Notes: generated by a model not told the origin, from the sequence alone. A stretch of DNA of 64,000 nt from an uncultured bacterium (GCA_949294085.1 CASFFX010000004.1:62001-126000), one strand, 5' to 3'; numbered from the stretch's first letter, positions 7,541 to 15,434 are shown. Translations and numbers: made by a program.

Positions 7541-9418
7541 TTATTTATCTACCACTTCGGCTTCTACCACGTCGTCTTTGCCGCCGTTGTTACCGGTTGC
7601 TTGCGCTCCGGCCGCCGGGCCCTGCTGTGCGCCCGCTTGCGCACCCGCTTGGGCCTGCTGTTGAGCTTGCGCGTTTTTGTACATCGCTTCGCCCAATTTC
7701 TGGCCGGCTTTCAAGGCTTCGTCCGTAGCCGCTTTGATGCGGGCCACATCTTCGCCTTTGAGGGCGTCTCTCAAGTCGCCCAAGGCGCGGTCAATGGCCA
7801 AGCGGTCGTCCTGAGACACTTTGTCGCCGTATTCCTTCAGCGATTTTTCCGTCTGGTAGAGCACGCTGTCGCCCTGGTTTTTGGCCTCAATGACTTCTTT
7901 GTGTTTCTTGTCTTCTTCCGCGAATTTCTCCGCGTCTTTGACGAATTTTTCCACTTCAGCATCACTGAGTTTGTTGGGCGAGCTGATGGTAATGTGCTGT
8001 TCCTTGTTGGTACCCAGATCCTTGGCGGAAACGTTCAAAATACCGTTCGCGTCAATATCAAACGTAACTTCAATCTGCGGTACGCCGCGAGGAGCTGGCG
8101 GAATACCATCCAGGTCAAATTTGCCCAGTGGTACGTTGTCTTTGGCCATCGGGCGTTCACCCTGCAGCACGTTGATGGTTACGGCCGGCTGGTTGTCCGA
8201 AGCCGTAGAGAAGATTTGCGTCTTGCGTACCGGGATGGTGGTGTTGCGTTCAATCAGGCGAGTGCACACGCCGCCCAAGGTTTCCAGACCCAAAGACAGT
8301 GGGGTTACGTCCAACAAGAGCACGTCTTTGACGTCGCCCGTCAAAATACCGGCTTGTACAGCCGCACCAATCGCCACGCATTCCATCGGATCAATACCGC
8401 GTTCAATCTTCTTGCCGACCAAGTCTTCCACGTATTTCTGCACAATCGGCATACGGGTCGGACCGCCGACCAAGATGATGCGGTCAATCTGCGAGACCGT
8501 CAAGCCCGCATCGGACAAGGCCTGATTGACGGATTTACCGCAGCGTTTGACAATGTCGTCCACCAAGCTTTCCAGTTTGGCGCGGGAGAGCTGCAGTTCC
8601 AAGTGTTTCGGGCCGTCGGCACCCGCGGAAATGAACGGCAGGTTGATGTCCGTTTCCATCGTGGTGGACAGTTCAATTTTGGCTTTTTCGGCCGCGTCTT
8701 TCAAGCGTTGCTGCGCTTGTTTGTCTTTGGACAAATCAATCCCGGTCTGTTTGCGGAATTCGTCCACCATCCACTGGATGATGGCGTTATCCATATCCGT
8801 ACCGCCCAGCTGCGTATCGCCGGAGGTGGCCAGCACGTCAAAGGTGCCTTCCTTCCCCATTTCCATAATGGTTACATCCAGCGTACCGCCGCCCAAGTCG
8901 AACACCATGACTTTTTGTTCTTTGCCGGCTTTATCAATCCCGAAAGCCAACGCGGCAGCCGTCGGTTCGTTGACCAAGCGCACCACTTCCAACCCGGCAA
9001 TGCGGCCGGCGTCTTTGGTGGCCTGGCGCTGGTTATCGTTAAAATAAGCGGGCACCGTAATTACGGCTTTTTCTACCGGTTCGCCCAAGAAAGCTTCGGC
9101 GTCTTTTTTCACCTTCTGCAAGATGAAAGCCGACAGCTGCTGAGGCGTAAATTCTTGTCCGCGCAAATTGTATTTATAGTTTTCCCCCATTTTGCGTTTG
9201 AAGGCCGTTACCGTGCCTTCCGGGTTTGCGATGGCCTGACGGCGGGCAGGTTCACCCACCAGGCGCTGACCGTCTTTGGTAAACGCGACGTAAGACGGAA
9301 ACGCCTTACCGCCGATGGAGCTGCCTTCGGCAGACGGAATAATGGTTCCTCTGCCTCCTTCCATTACCGCCGCGGCGGTGTTGGAAGTTCCCAAATCAAT
9401 ACCAATAATTTTAGCCAT
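7541..9418 (-). CDS. dnaK: Molecular chaperone DnaK (Hsp70)
   Basis: Encodes 625 residues. The ATPase domain starts with [19 protein letters not shown] and contains the Hsp70 signature [18 protein letters not shown] near residue 195 and [19 protein letters not shown] near 330. The substrate domain begins after the [14 protein letters not shown] linker near 385. The C-terminal lid ends in a Gln/Ala/Gly-rich tail and the classic [11 protein letters not shown], the conserved acidic tail of bacterial DnaK. It binds unfolded proteins with DnaJ and GrpE. It is third in hrcA-grpE-dnaK, 50 bases after grpE, with a good AAGGAG site, and would be under HrcA/CIRCE control. No dnaJ follows. Confidence 0.97.
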   Translation of the reverse strand: MAKIIGIDLGTSNTAAAVMEGGRGTIIPSAEGSSIGGKAFPSYVAFTKDGQRLVGEPARRQAIANPEGTVTAFKRKMGENYKYNLRGQEFTPQQLSAFILQKVKKDAEAFLGEPVEKAVITVPAYFNDNQRQATKDAGRIAGLEVVRLVNEPTAAALAFGIDKAGKEQKVMVFDLGGGTLDVTIMEMGKEGTFDVLATSGDTQLGGTDMDNAIIQWMVDEFRKQTGIDLSKDKQAQQRLKDAAEKAKIELSTTMETDINLPFISAGADGPKHLELQLSRAKLESLVDDIVKRCGKSVNQALSDAGLTVSQIDRIILVGGPTRMPIVQKYVEDLVGKKIERGIDPMECVAIGAAVQAGILTGDVKDVLLLDVTPLSLGLETLGGVCTRLIERNTTIPVRKTQIFSTASDNQPAVTINVLQGERPMAKDNVPLGKFDLDGIPPAPRGVPQIEVTFDIDANGILNVSAKDLGTNKEQHITISSPNKLSDAEVEKFVKDAEKFAEEDKKHKEVIEAKNQGDSVLYQTEKSLKEYGDKVSQDDRLAIDRALGDLRDALKGEDVARIKAATDEALKAGQKLGEAMYKNAQAQQQAQAGAQAGAQQGPAAGAQATGNNGGKDDVVEAEVVDK

Positions 9419-9468
9419 ACTTATATTCTCCTTATAAAATCAAAATTTGTAACTTTCCCAGCGGAAGA

Positions 9469-10062
9469 TTACCCTTCCGCATGCTGTCCGACAATGACCC
9501 GCGCCGGGCGCAGGACTTTGCCGTCCATGGTAAATCCCATTTGTACTTCTTGCAGGACTAAACCGTCTTGATCTTCGGAGGACGGGATCATCGCCACCAC
9601 TTCCTGGGTGGCGGGGTCGTAGGGTTTATCCAGCACGTCCATATGCTCAATCCCTTCGGCCTTAAAAGCTTTTTCCAGTTCCGCAAACACCATATTCAGC
9701 CCGTCTTTGACGGCTTTCAAGGAAGCGGGACACTCTTCTTCTTTTTGTTTTTTGGCTAACTCCTCACGTTGACGCAACAGCACTTCGTAGGCGGGAAGCA
9801 GTTTCTCGGCGAATTGTTTTTTGCCATAAGCCAAGAAAGATGCTTTTTCGCGCTCGGTGCGTTTGCGGTAGTTTTCAAAATCTGCACTCAAACGAACCAG
9901 TTGGTCGTAATAATCAGGCTTTTTTCCCTGGGCAGGCGCTTCGGCCTTCGGTTCCGGGGTTACGGCTTCCGGTTCCGTTTGCACGGCGTCCTGCTGTTCG
10001 GTAAGTTCTTCTTCCGCGGCAGCCTGCGGCTCGCCGTGTTTTTGTTGATGTTTCTTACTCAT
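9469..10062 (-). CDS. grpE: Nucleotide exchange factor GrpE
   Basis: Encodes 197 residues from MSKKHQQKHGEP. A longer reading upstream would run through hrcA and is unlikely. The first 60 residues are low-complexity (Gln, Glu, Ala, Pro). A long helix follows (YYDQLVRLSADFENYRKRTE near residue 65), which is the GrpE dimer stalk. The C-terminal four-helix and beta part ends with VLQEVQMGFTMDGKVLRPARVIV, the GrpE signature. It exchanges ADP for ATP on DnaK. Its start overlaps the hrcA end by eight bases, so it is translationally coupled. Confidence 0.95.
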   Translation of the reverse strand: MSKKHQQKHGEPQAAAEEELTEQQDAVQTEPEAVTPEPKAEAPAQGKKPDYYDQLVRLSADFENYRKRTEREKASFLAYGKKQFAEKLLPAYEVLLRQREELAKKQKEEECPASLKAVKDGLNMVFAELEKAFKAEGIEHMDVLDKPYDPATQEVVAMIPSSEDQDGLVLQEVQMGFTMDGKVLRPARVIVGQHAEG

Positions 10063-11155
10063 AGTCTTTCTCTTCCTCGGAGGGCAGGGCCGCCCAATGT
10101 TGCAGGGACGATTCCAACAGGCTCCCAATGAAATTTACCAAAGACATCACCCGGGTATATTCCATGTGCTTGGGGCCGATAATGCCCAACATGCCCACCG
10201 TTTTGTCCCCCACGCGGCACGCCGTAGAAACAATACTGAGATTTTTCAGTTCCTGCAGTTCGTTCTCGCTGCCAATGCTGACGTTGAGTTTCTGGTTGGA
10301 TTTTTCCATATCCGTCATTTTCTCGTTTAACAACGAGGAAAAACGGTCGCGCTCTTCTACTACGCGCATCATTTGTTTCAAATCTTCGTAATCGGCCTGC
10401 GTCGTATTTTCCAGCAGGCGGCCAATGCCTTCCACATACAGCTCGTCCGCCCCCGTTTGAGGCCGTTCAATGTCTTTGAGCACCTGGGTGGCCAAATCCG
10501 CCAAGTCCGAAATTTCCCGGTGCCCCGAGTGGATGTGCTGCCAAAGCACCTGGCGGGCCTGCGTTAAGGTAAGCCCCGCAATCTCTTCGTTGATAAACCG
10601 GCTGAGCACCCGCAGGCGGTTCGGCTCAATCACATACCCCGTACGCACCGGCCAATGGCGCACGGCCCCCGCTTCGGTTACCAGCACCGCCAAAATGACA
10701 CCCGGCGTAACTGGAATAAAATCTAACCGGCGAATCCGCTGGTCCGCCACTTGGGCCGCATACACAAACCCCGCCGCCCCGGACAGCATGGCCAGCAAAC
10801 GCGAGGTTTGCACCAACATATTGTCCACCTCGTTCACGCGGGCATCGTATTGTTCTTCAATGTGCTGGCGTTCGCGGGCGGCCATTTTTTGTACGTTGGC
10901 CAGGTAGTCCACATAATAGCGGTAGGCTTTGTCCGTAGGGATACGTCCGCCGGAAGTATGCGGCTGGTAAAGATATCCTTCTTCCTCCAGTTCCTTCATG
11001 ATATTGCGAATCGTCGCGCTGGATACATCGGGCAGCGCCCCATCCGCAATCATCTGGGAACCGACCGGCCGGCGGGTTTCCACAAACTGCTGGATGACCC
11101 ACCGCAGGATTTTTTCTTTACGCGCTTTAGCAATTTCCGGTTTCAGAATTCTCAT
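10055..11155 (-). CDS. hrcA: Heat-inducible transcription repressor HrcA
   Basis: Encodes 366 residues. The N-terminal winged helix (residues about 8-75) includes RRPVGSQMIADGALPDVSSA and ATIRNIMKELEEEGYLYQPH, which carries the recognition helix. The SGGRIPTDKAYRYYVD motif is diagnostic of HrcA. The rest is the GAF-like dimer domain ending with a TRVMSLVNFIGSLLE helix. HrcA represses the dnaK and groE operons by binding CIRCE and is kept active by GroEL. It is first in hrcA-grpE-dnaK, and a CIRCE site sits over its own start point, so it should be autoregulated. Confidence 0.96.
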   Translation of the reverse strand: MRILKPEIAKARKEKILRWVIQQFVETRRPVGSQMIADGALPDVSSATIRNIMKELEEEGYLYQPHTSGGRIPTDKAYRYYVDYLANVQKMAARERQHIEEQYDARVNEVDNMLVQTSRLLAMLSGAAGFVYAAQVADQRIRRLDFIPVTPGVILAVLVTEAGAVRHWPVRTGYVIEPNRLRVLSRFINEEIAGLTLTQARQVLWQHIHSGHREISDLADLATQVLKDIERPQTGADELYVEGIGRLLENTTQADYEDLKQMMRVVEERDRFSSLLNEKMTDMEKSNQKLNVSIGSENELQELKNLSIVSTACRVGDKTVGMLGIIGPKHMEYTRVMSLVNFIGSLLESSLQHWAALPSEEEKDYE

Positions 11156-11192
11156 AACTTTCTGGGGAGACCTTCGGAGCGTTCGGTTTATT

Positions 11193-11219
11193 TTAGCACT
11201 CTTTCTGCCTCACTGCTAA
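11193..11219. promoter_or_regulatory. CIRCE operator
   Basis: TTAGCACTC (11193-11201), a nine-base spacer, then CACTGCTAA (11211-11219). The first arm is the perfect CIRCE half-site; the second differs from GAGTGCTAA at two positions. It begins one base after the -10 box of the hrcA promoter, so HrcA bound here would cover the transcription start. Confidence 0.9.
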
Positions 11220-11220
11220 T

Positions 11221-11249
11221 AGTATATGCAATTATTTTATTTTTGTCAA
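11221..11249 (-). promoter_or_regulatory. Consensus sigma70 promoter of hrcA-grpE-dnaK
   Basis: On the minus strand a perfect TTGACA (11249-11244), a 17-base spacer, and TATACT (11226-11221). The start is expected near 11214, inside the CIRCE operator. Confidence 0.9.
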
Positions 11250-11269
11250 CCCCTTTTTTAGAGTGCTAA
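11243..11269. promoter_or_regulatory. Possible second, degenerate CIRCE over the -35 box
   Basis: A perfect half-site GAGTGCTAA (11261-11269) is preceded at nine-base spacing by TTGTCAACC (11243-11251), which matches TTAGCACTC at only some positions and contains the -35 hexamer. It could be a weak second HrcA site. Confidence 0.45.
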
Positions 11270-11302
11270 TTTTGCACCCCTAGCGCTCGTCGTAAAATGC
11301 AA

Positions 11303-11331
11303 TTCAAAGAACAGATTTTCTTTACTATAAA
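11303..11331 (+). promoter_or_regulatory. Candidate promoter upstream of tatD
   Basis: TTCAAA (11303-11308), 17-base spacer, TATAAA (11326-11331). It would give a leader of roughly 76 bases containing a small CCCC/GGGG hairpin around 11372-11386. An alternative -10 lies much closer to the start codon. Confidence 0.5.
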
Positions 11332-11401
11332 AAAGGAATTTCGCGCGTGCAAGCGTATTTTTATATTAGTTCCCCGCTGGCAGGGGGCCTCGCAAAAAAG
11401 A

Positions 11402-11407
11402 TAAAAT
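11402..11407 (+). promoter_or_regulatory. -10-like box six bases before tatD
   Basis: TAAAAT ends six bases before the tatD ATG with no ribosome site between. No good -35 is visible at 16-18 bases. Confidence 0.4.
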
Positions 11408-11413
11408 ATTTTT

Positions 11414-12223
11414 ATGCAATTTATTGATTCACACGCCCATTTGAACGATCCCGCCTTTGACGCGGACCGCGACGAGCTTCTCGCCCGCACGCTGCCGCAG
11501 GCGGGCCTTACGCTAAGCGTAGAAATTGGCTGTTCCCCCGAGGAGTGGCAGCCGGCCTTGGCCCTGGCGGACAAATACCCGGCGCTCGTGCGTGCCGTAT
11601 TGGGGGTACACCCCGAATATGCCTGCAAAATGACGCCGCAGCACCTGCAAACGCTGGCCGCTTTGCTGCCGGACCCGCGCAATGTGGCGGTAGGGGAAAT
11701 TGGGTTAGATTACACCTGCTTGGACGTTACTTCCAAAGACAAACAACAGGAAACTTTCGCCCAAATGCTGGATCTAGCCAACCAAACCCAAAAACCGCTG
11801 GTGCTGCACGTGCGGCGCGAAGGCGAAGATTACAGCGCCTACGAGGATTCGTTTTACGCCCTTAAACACCAATGGAAAGGCACGTCCGCTACGGCACATC
11901 CGGGCGTGTTGCATTGTTTTTGCGCCCGCTACGAAGAAGCCAAACGCGCCCTGGATATGGGCTTGCTGCTGGGCATAAACGGCTGCTTTACCTATAAGAA
12001 AAACGAATATATCCGGGAAGTCGTCAAAAAAGCCGGGGCCGATAAGCTGATTTTGGAAACCGATTGCCCGTACCTTTCCCCCCAAGGCAAGCGCGGCCAG
12101 CGCAACGACCCGTCCAATATTCCGCTGATTGCGCAATTCGTGGCCGATTATTTGAATATGCCCCTGGAACAACTGGCCGAAATGACCGTACGCAATACAA
12201 AACAGCTGTACGGGCTGGCATAA
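11414..12223 (+). CDS. tatD: TatD family metal-dependent hydrolase
   Basis: Encodes 269 residues. Metal ligands of the amidohydrolase fold are visible: IDSHAHLNDP (His7, His9), VGEIGLDYTC (the glutamate), LVLHVRREGED, a later VLHCFCARYEEA histidine and LETDCPYLSPQG (the aspartate). These are the landmarks of TatD/YcfH nucleases, which act as magnesium-dependent 3'-5' DNases or D-aminoacyl-tRNA-like hydrolases. The family is broad, so the exact substrate is not known. It stands at the head of a plus-strand group with two envelope proteins and has no clear Shine-Dalgarno sequence. Confidence 0.88.
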   Translation: MQFIDSHAHLNDPAFDADRDELLARTLPQAGLTLSVEIGCSPEEWQPALALADKYPALVRAVLGVHPEYACKMTPQHLQTLAALLPDPRNVAVGEIGLDYTCLDVTSKDKQQETFAQMLDLANQTQKPLVLHVRREGEDYSAYEDSFYALKHQWKGTSATAHPGVLHCFCARYEEAKRALDMGLLLGINGCFTYKKNEYIREVVKKAGADKLILETDCPYLSPQGKRGQRNDPSNIPLIAQFVADYLNMPLEQLAEMTVRNTKQLYGLA

Positions 12224-12245
12224 ATTTGTTATATTGGGAGAAACT

Positions 12246-12821
12246 ATGAAAAAGATGCTACTCCCTTTTTTTGCGGTGCTGTTGGCGGCGGGGTGTCTGT
12301 CTCCGGAACAAAAACAAAAGGTCTATTCGTTCTGGCTGCAGCAATATGCGCAGGTCATGATGAAGAAAATGGCCCAGCAGATGGACAGCCTGCAAAACAA
12401 CCCTTTATTTAAGAATTGGTCCGCCCAGCCGCAGGCACCGCAAACGCCTCCGCCTCCGGCAGCCGCACCCGCCAAACGGCCCCAGCCGCCGCAGATTATG
12501 GACGTGTCCATGGCGTCCGACACGCTGCCCGGCAAAGCGTCCCCAGCCGAACGCGCCCAAATGAAACGCGCCCTGGATGCCGTGCAACTGGCCAACCAGG
12601 AAACCTTGTCCGACATTGCCGCCACCTTCGGCAATGACGTCAAATACAAAGCCTTTTTAATTACTACCCAAACGGAAACGAAGCTCAAACAAGCGGCGGC
12701 ACAAAGCGCCAATTTTGCGGCTTATGCTGCCGCTCAAAAGAAATTGCTCCAAACGCAAGACACTCAGCTCAACCGCCTGATGCAGCAAAATGTGGGCAGT
12801 ATTAAAAAAATCCGCCGTTAA
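12246..12821 (+). CDS. Putative lipoprotein of unknown function
   Basis: Encodes 191 residues from the ATG after GGGAGAAACT; an upstream in-frame ATG four codons earlier is less likely. MKKMLLPFFAVLLAAGC is a lipoprotein signal with lipobox LAAGC. The mature protein has a helical start (KVYSFWLQQYAQVMMKKMAQ), a Pro/Ala/Gln linker near residues 60-85 and a helical C-terminus rich in Ala and Gln. I recognise no domain. It follows tatD by 22 bases and precedes another anchored protein by 24, and the two share the linker-plus-helix layout, so they may act together in the envelope. Confidence 0.75.
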   Translation: MKKMLLPFFAVLLAAGCLSPEQKQKVYSFWLQQYAQVMMKKMAQQMDSLQNNPLFKNWSAQPQAPQTPPPPAAAPAKRPQPPQIMDVSMASDTLPGKASPAERAQMKRALDAVQLANQETLSDIAATFGNDVKYKAFLITTQTETKLKQAAAQSANFAAYAAAQKKLLQTQDTQLNRLMQQNVGSIKKIRR

Positions 12822-12845
12822 CTGCCGTTTAGAGAGGAACTACTT

Positions 12846-13583
12846 ATGAACCGACTGGTATTCTTGTTAGCTGTACTCGTATTGGTATGCTGTATTGCTT
12901 ATTCTACCCGCTCGTCCTGGCTGAAATTACCGCCGCCCACAACTACGGCCGAACAAACCGAACCGCCGGCCGAAGGCTTTGCCGGCCATATGCAGCGCCT
13001 GAGCCAAACCGTTACCAATTTTGCCACCTCCCTTTCTCAGCCGGCCACGCCGCCGGCCCCCAAGCTGGATCCGGTGCCGCCGCAGCCCGTAAAACCGGCC
13101 AAGCCGCGCCCGCCCAAAAAGCAGGAACTGCTGCAAATTGTGTTTGAAGACGCCCGTCCCCCGCTGGAAAACGAAGCCATCGGTCCGAAAGATTCCGCCC
13201 GATTGGAGGACTTTTTGATGGACCGGATGGACAGCAATGCCGAATTTGTAGATTTAATCCAAGGGGTGTTTGGCCACGACGCCGCCAAAGAAGTGGTGCG
13301 CGTGCTGACGGAAGACGAAAACGCCACCGAAAAAAATGCCCGCACCTGCAAATCCTTGGAGGAATTTGCCCTGCGCCAAGAAAAAATTGAGCAAAAAACC
13401 CAGCACGATTTGCACAAGGCGCTGGCCCCGCTGGGCAAAAACCTGGAACAGCAGAAAAAAGCCGTTTCGCCCGCGTGGAAAGCCTTTGACCGCCGAGTCC
13501 ACAACTATGAACGGGTAAATAAAGGGCTGCCGGTGGGCGAACCGGAAGAAAACGTGCGCCCCATGCCGGATTTTATGCGCTAA
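12846..13583 (+). CDS. Membrane-anchored protein of unknown function
   Basis: Encodes 245 residues. Residues about 3-20 (LVFLLAVLVLVCCIAYS) form one hydrophobic anchor, or possibly a signal peptide. A Pro/Thr/Ala linker runs to about residue 95. The rest is charged and helical, with acidic PLENEAIGPKDSARLEDFLM and a Glu/Lys/Gln-rich C-terminal coil. No known domain was recognised. It is spaced 24 bases from the preceding lipoprotein gene, has an AGAGGAAC ribosome site, and ends just before a terminator, so the pair forms the end of one transcript. Confidence 0.72.
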   Translation: MNRLVFLLAVLVLVCCIAYSTRSSWLKLPPPTTTAEQTEPPAEGFAGHMQRLSQTVTNFATSLSQPATPPAPKLDPVPPQPVKPAKPRPPKKQELLQIVFEDARPPLENEAIGPKDSARLEDFLMDRMDSNAEFVDLIQGVFGHDAAKEVVRVLTEDENATEKNARTCKSLEEFALRQEKIEQKTQHDLHKALAPLGKNLEQQKKAVSPAWKAFDRRVHNYERVNKGLPVGEPEENVRPMPDFMR

Positions 13584-13596
13584 ATAACGTCCCTTT

Positions 13597-13627
13597 TCCC
13601 CCTCGGTCCGTGCGGCCGGGGGTTTTT
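13597..13627 (+). terminator. Terminator of the tatD/lipoprotein group
   Basis: A CCCCC...GGGGG stem around a GC-rich loop (13598-13622) followed by TTTTT on the plus strand. Confidence 0.7.
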
Positions 13628-13635
13628 ATAGACAC

Positions 13636-13664
13636 AAAAACCCCGCTCCTAGGAGCGGGGTTTT
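13636..13664. terminator. Bidirectional terminator after rplT
   Basis: A perfect palindromic stem (ACCCCGCTCCT against AGGAGCGGGGT) flanked by A and T runs, between the convergent plus-strand anchored-protein gene and minus-strand rplT. Confidence 0.88.
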
Positions 13665-13684
13665 GACTTGCCTGGCAGAAACGC

Positions 13685-14032
13685 TTAGGCGGCTTTGACG
13701 ACGTCCACCAATTTCTTGAAGGACACCGGGTCTTTAATCGCCATTTCGGCCAACATTTTGCGGTTAAGCGTGATGTTGGCTTTGGCCAAGCCGCTGATGA
13801 ATTTGGAGTAAGACAAGCCTTCCTCTCTTACCGCGGCATTGATGCGGGTGATCCACAACTGGCGGTAAGTGGTTTTTTTGTCTTTGCGGCCTACGTAAGC
13901 ATGCACGCCGGATTTATCCAGCTGCTGGGTGGCCATGCGCAAGCGGCGGGATTTATCTCCGTAATAGCCGCTGGCTCTTTTCAATACTTTTTTCTTTCTT
14001 GCGTGTCTGGGAACGCTGAATTTAATTCTCAT
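13685..14032 (-). CDS. rplT: 50S ribosomal protein L20
   Basis: Encodes 115 residues, the normal length. It starts [20 protein letters not shown], with the very basic N-terminal extension that threads into 23S rRNA, followed by [17 protein letters not shown] and [18 protein letters not shown], both L20 signatures. L20 is essential for early 50S assembly and in several bacteria represses its own operon through the mRNA. Order here is infC-rpmI-rplT, with 12 bases after rpmI. Confidence 0.97.
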   Translation of the reverse strand: MRIKFSVPRHARKKKVLKRASGYYGDKSRRLRMATQQLDKSGVHAYVGRKDKKTTYRQLWITRINAAVREEGLSYSKFISGLAKANITLNRKMLAEMAIKDPVSFKKLVDVVKAA

Positions 14033-14044
14033 GTTTCTAACCTC

Positions 14045-14251
14045 TTATTTGGCCATCGGGAGATATTTTTCCAAAATCTTCCCTTTGTTGGACTCGGGCG
14101 TAATCACGCCGGTCTTTCTGGTTTCGTGCTTCCGGGAGGCAGAAACAGGCGTAAGCAAGTGTTTTCTGCCGGCTTTTCTGTGGGTGAATTTACCCGTGGC
14201 GGTTTTTCTGAAGCGTTTTTTGCCGCCGCTGTGGTTTTTCAATTTAGGCAT
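14045..14251 (-). CDS. rpmI: 50S ribosomal protein L35
   Basis: Encodes 68 residues: MPKLKNHSGGKKRFRKTATG is the L35 N-terminus, and HLLTPVSASRKHETRK corresponds to the conserved middle. It is small and strongly basic as expected. It lies between infC and rplT; a 102-base gap separates it from infC and holds a long-range stem that may be a leader regulated by L20. Confidence 0.96.
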   Translation of the reverse strand: MPKLKNHSGGKKRFRKTATGKFTHRKAGRKHLLTPVSASRKHETRKTGVITPESNKGKILEKYLPMAK

Positions 14252-14275
14252 TTTTATAGTACCTCTGTTTAATTA

Positions 14276-14341
14276 GTCCTTTTTCCGAACAACCTGCGCC
14301 GGGAGCCGGTCAAGCCCCGTACACAGTACACTAAAAAGGAC
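14276..14341 (-). promoter_or_regulatory. Candidate L20-type leader upstream of rpmI
   Basis: A perfect nine-base long-range stem (GTCCTTTTT in the mRNA at 14341-14333 ... AAAAAGGAC at 14284-14276 by strand symmetry) encloses two small hairpins (GTAC-TGT-GTAC and CCGG-CTC-CCGG). The 3' arm ends about 24 bases before the rpmI ATG. In other bacteria L20 binds structures in the infC-rpmI region. Assignment to L20 is an inference from position. Confidence 0.5.
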
Positions 14342-14353
14342 CTAAAAATCGGT

Positions 14354-14893
14354 TTAGTTTTTGGGCACAAACGTCATAGACATCCGGTTGCCCATGGACT
14401 GCAGTCCGCCGTCCACATTGGCAAGCTCGGCCAAGCGTTTGGCCGTATCGTTCAAAATTTGGATGCCGATATCCTTGTGCTGATTTTCGCGGCCGTGGAA
14501 CACCACTACAAAACGCACCATGTCTTTCTTGCGCAAAAATTCTTCAATTTGGCGTATTTTTACGTCCAAATCGTGCGGAGCAATGCGCGATTTGATGCGC
14601 AGCTCTTTCAAGGTTACTTTGGTTTGTTTCTTTTTGGCTTCCGCCGCTTTCTTTCCCTGTTCGTAAACATACCGGTTGTAATCGAGTATCTTACACACAG
14701 GAGGCTGCGCGTTGGGTGAAATTTCCACCAAGTCCAGCTCTTGTTCTTTGGCCAGCGCGACGGCTTGCGCCACCGGCATGACCCCAATCATCGTGCCGTC
14801 GGAATTAATCACTCTTACTTCCGGCACGCGGATGTTTTGGTTTCTGCGATAGAGATCTTTTTTGTACTCTCTTCTAGTATCGTATCTGACCAT
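14354..14893 (-). CDS. infC: Translation initiation factor IF-3
   Basis: Encodes 179 residues. The N-domain begins near residue 18 (NQNIRVPEVRVINSDG) and includes GVMPVAQAVALAKEQELDLV, PPVCKILDYNRYVYEQGKK follows as the interdomain signature, and the C-domain carries TLKELRIKSRIAPHDLDVKI and the RFLRKKDMVRFVV-like stretch. The factor keeps 30S subunits free and checks initiator tRNA. The start used is ATG, not the rare AUU used for autoregulation in E. coli. A strong promoter and a 5' hairpin precede it. Confidence 0.96.
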   Translation of the reverse strand: MVRYDTRREYKKDLYRRNQNIRVPEVRVINSDGTMIGVMPVAQAVALAKEQELDLVEISPNAQPPVCKILDYNRYVYEQGKKAAEAKKKQTKVTLKELRIKSRIAPHDLDVKIRQIEEFLRKKDMVRFVVVFHGRENQHKDIGIQILNDTAKRLAELANVDGGLQSMGNRMSMTFVPKN

Positions 14894-14907
14894 TTAAGTA
14901 TTCTTTG

Positions 14908-14932
14908 AAAAAAATAGTTCCTCATCAGGAAC
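14908..14932 (-). promoter_or_regulatory. Hairpin plus T run in the infC leader
   Basis: In the mRNA sense, GTTCCT-GATG-AGGAAC (14932-14917) is followed by TATTTTTTT. The hairpin sits at the expected extreme 5' end of the transcript and resembles a short attenuator or a stabilising stem. The ATG is about 15 bases further on. Confidence 0.5.
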
Positions 14933-14938
14933 AATATT

Positions 14939-14968
14939 ATTATAGCAACTTCGTCTAAAAGCTGTCAA
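14939..14968 (-). promoter_or_regulatory. Consensus sigma70 promoter of infC-rpmI-rplT
   Basis: Perfect TTGACA (14968-14963), an 18-base spacer and perfect TATAAT (14944-14939) on the minus strand. The -35 box overlaps the last codons of the preceding small secreted-protein gene. Confidence 0.88.
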
Positions 14969-15399
14969 TGCGCCGCCGGCGGATTCGGCGCCTGATAAAC
15001 CGGCGTGCCGCGCTCCAGCAGCCGCCACCCTTCCGGCAGGCGCAATAAGCGCCACTTGCCGTCGGGCTGTGCCCAGCAGGGACCCTCGGGCGTAAACGAG
15101 CGGGCAAGCACCAGCGGGGCCGTTTTTACCGGCAAAAACACTTCGGCTTCCGTCCCGTCGGCAGACAGCACCACGTACGCCGCCACGTCCGATGCCTCGG
15201 GCGCACACGCACGCAGGGCAATTCCGCTCTCCCACAGCCGCACGCACGCCTGGGCGGCACCGCTCCACACGTACCCGGCAGAAGCGATACAGCCGTGGCT
15301 GTCCCGATCGGCCCCGAGAAGTTGCTGCTGTGCCGGCTCCGTAGCACAGCCCAGCCCCAAACTGACGGCGCCAAGCACTGCGAAAAGATGTTTTTTCAT
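14965..15399 (-). CDS. Small secreted or lipid-anchored protein of unknown function
   Basis: Encodes 144 residues from MKKHLFAVLGAVSLGLGC, a signal peptide whose cysteine is in an imperfect lipobox (GLGC rather than LxxC). The frame stays open upstream, but that part lacks a signal and crosses a terminator. The core DSHGCIASAGYVWS, a spaced second cysteine and RLWESGIALRACA look like a recurrent domain found in small secreted bacterial proteins that I cannot name. The C-terminal half is beta-like, ending PVYQAPNPPAAH. A perfect TATAAT lies six bases before the ATG, suggesting its own near-leaderless mRNA. Confidence 0.68.
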   Translation of the reverse strand: MKKHLFAVLGAVSLGLGCATEPAQQQLLGADRDSHGCIASAGYVWSGAAQACVRLWESGIALRACAPEASDVAAYVVLSADGTEAEVFLPVKTAPLVLARSFTPEGPCWAQPDGKWRLLRLPEGWRLLERGTPVYQAPNPPAAH

Positions 15400-15405
15400 A
15401 GCGTT

Positions 15406-15411
15406 ATTATA
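15406..15411 (-). promoter_or_regulatory. -10 box six bases before the small secreted protein gene
   Basis: Perfect TATAAT on the minus strand ending exactly six bases before the ATG, with no Shine-Dalgarno sequence between. No good -35 is seen. Confidence 0.5.
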
Positions 15412-15434
15412 CGATTTTTTGCCCGCCCACCCAT

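Noticed and set aside
7535-9571. A very long open frame on the plus strand opposite dnaK (and grpE end)
   Set aside because: It mirrors the codon bias of the real minus-strand genes; its translation is rich in Phe, His, Arg and Gly with no known motif, and dnaK is certain.
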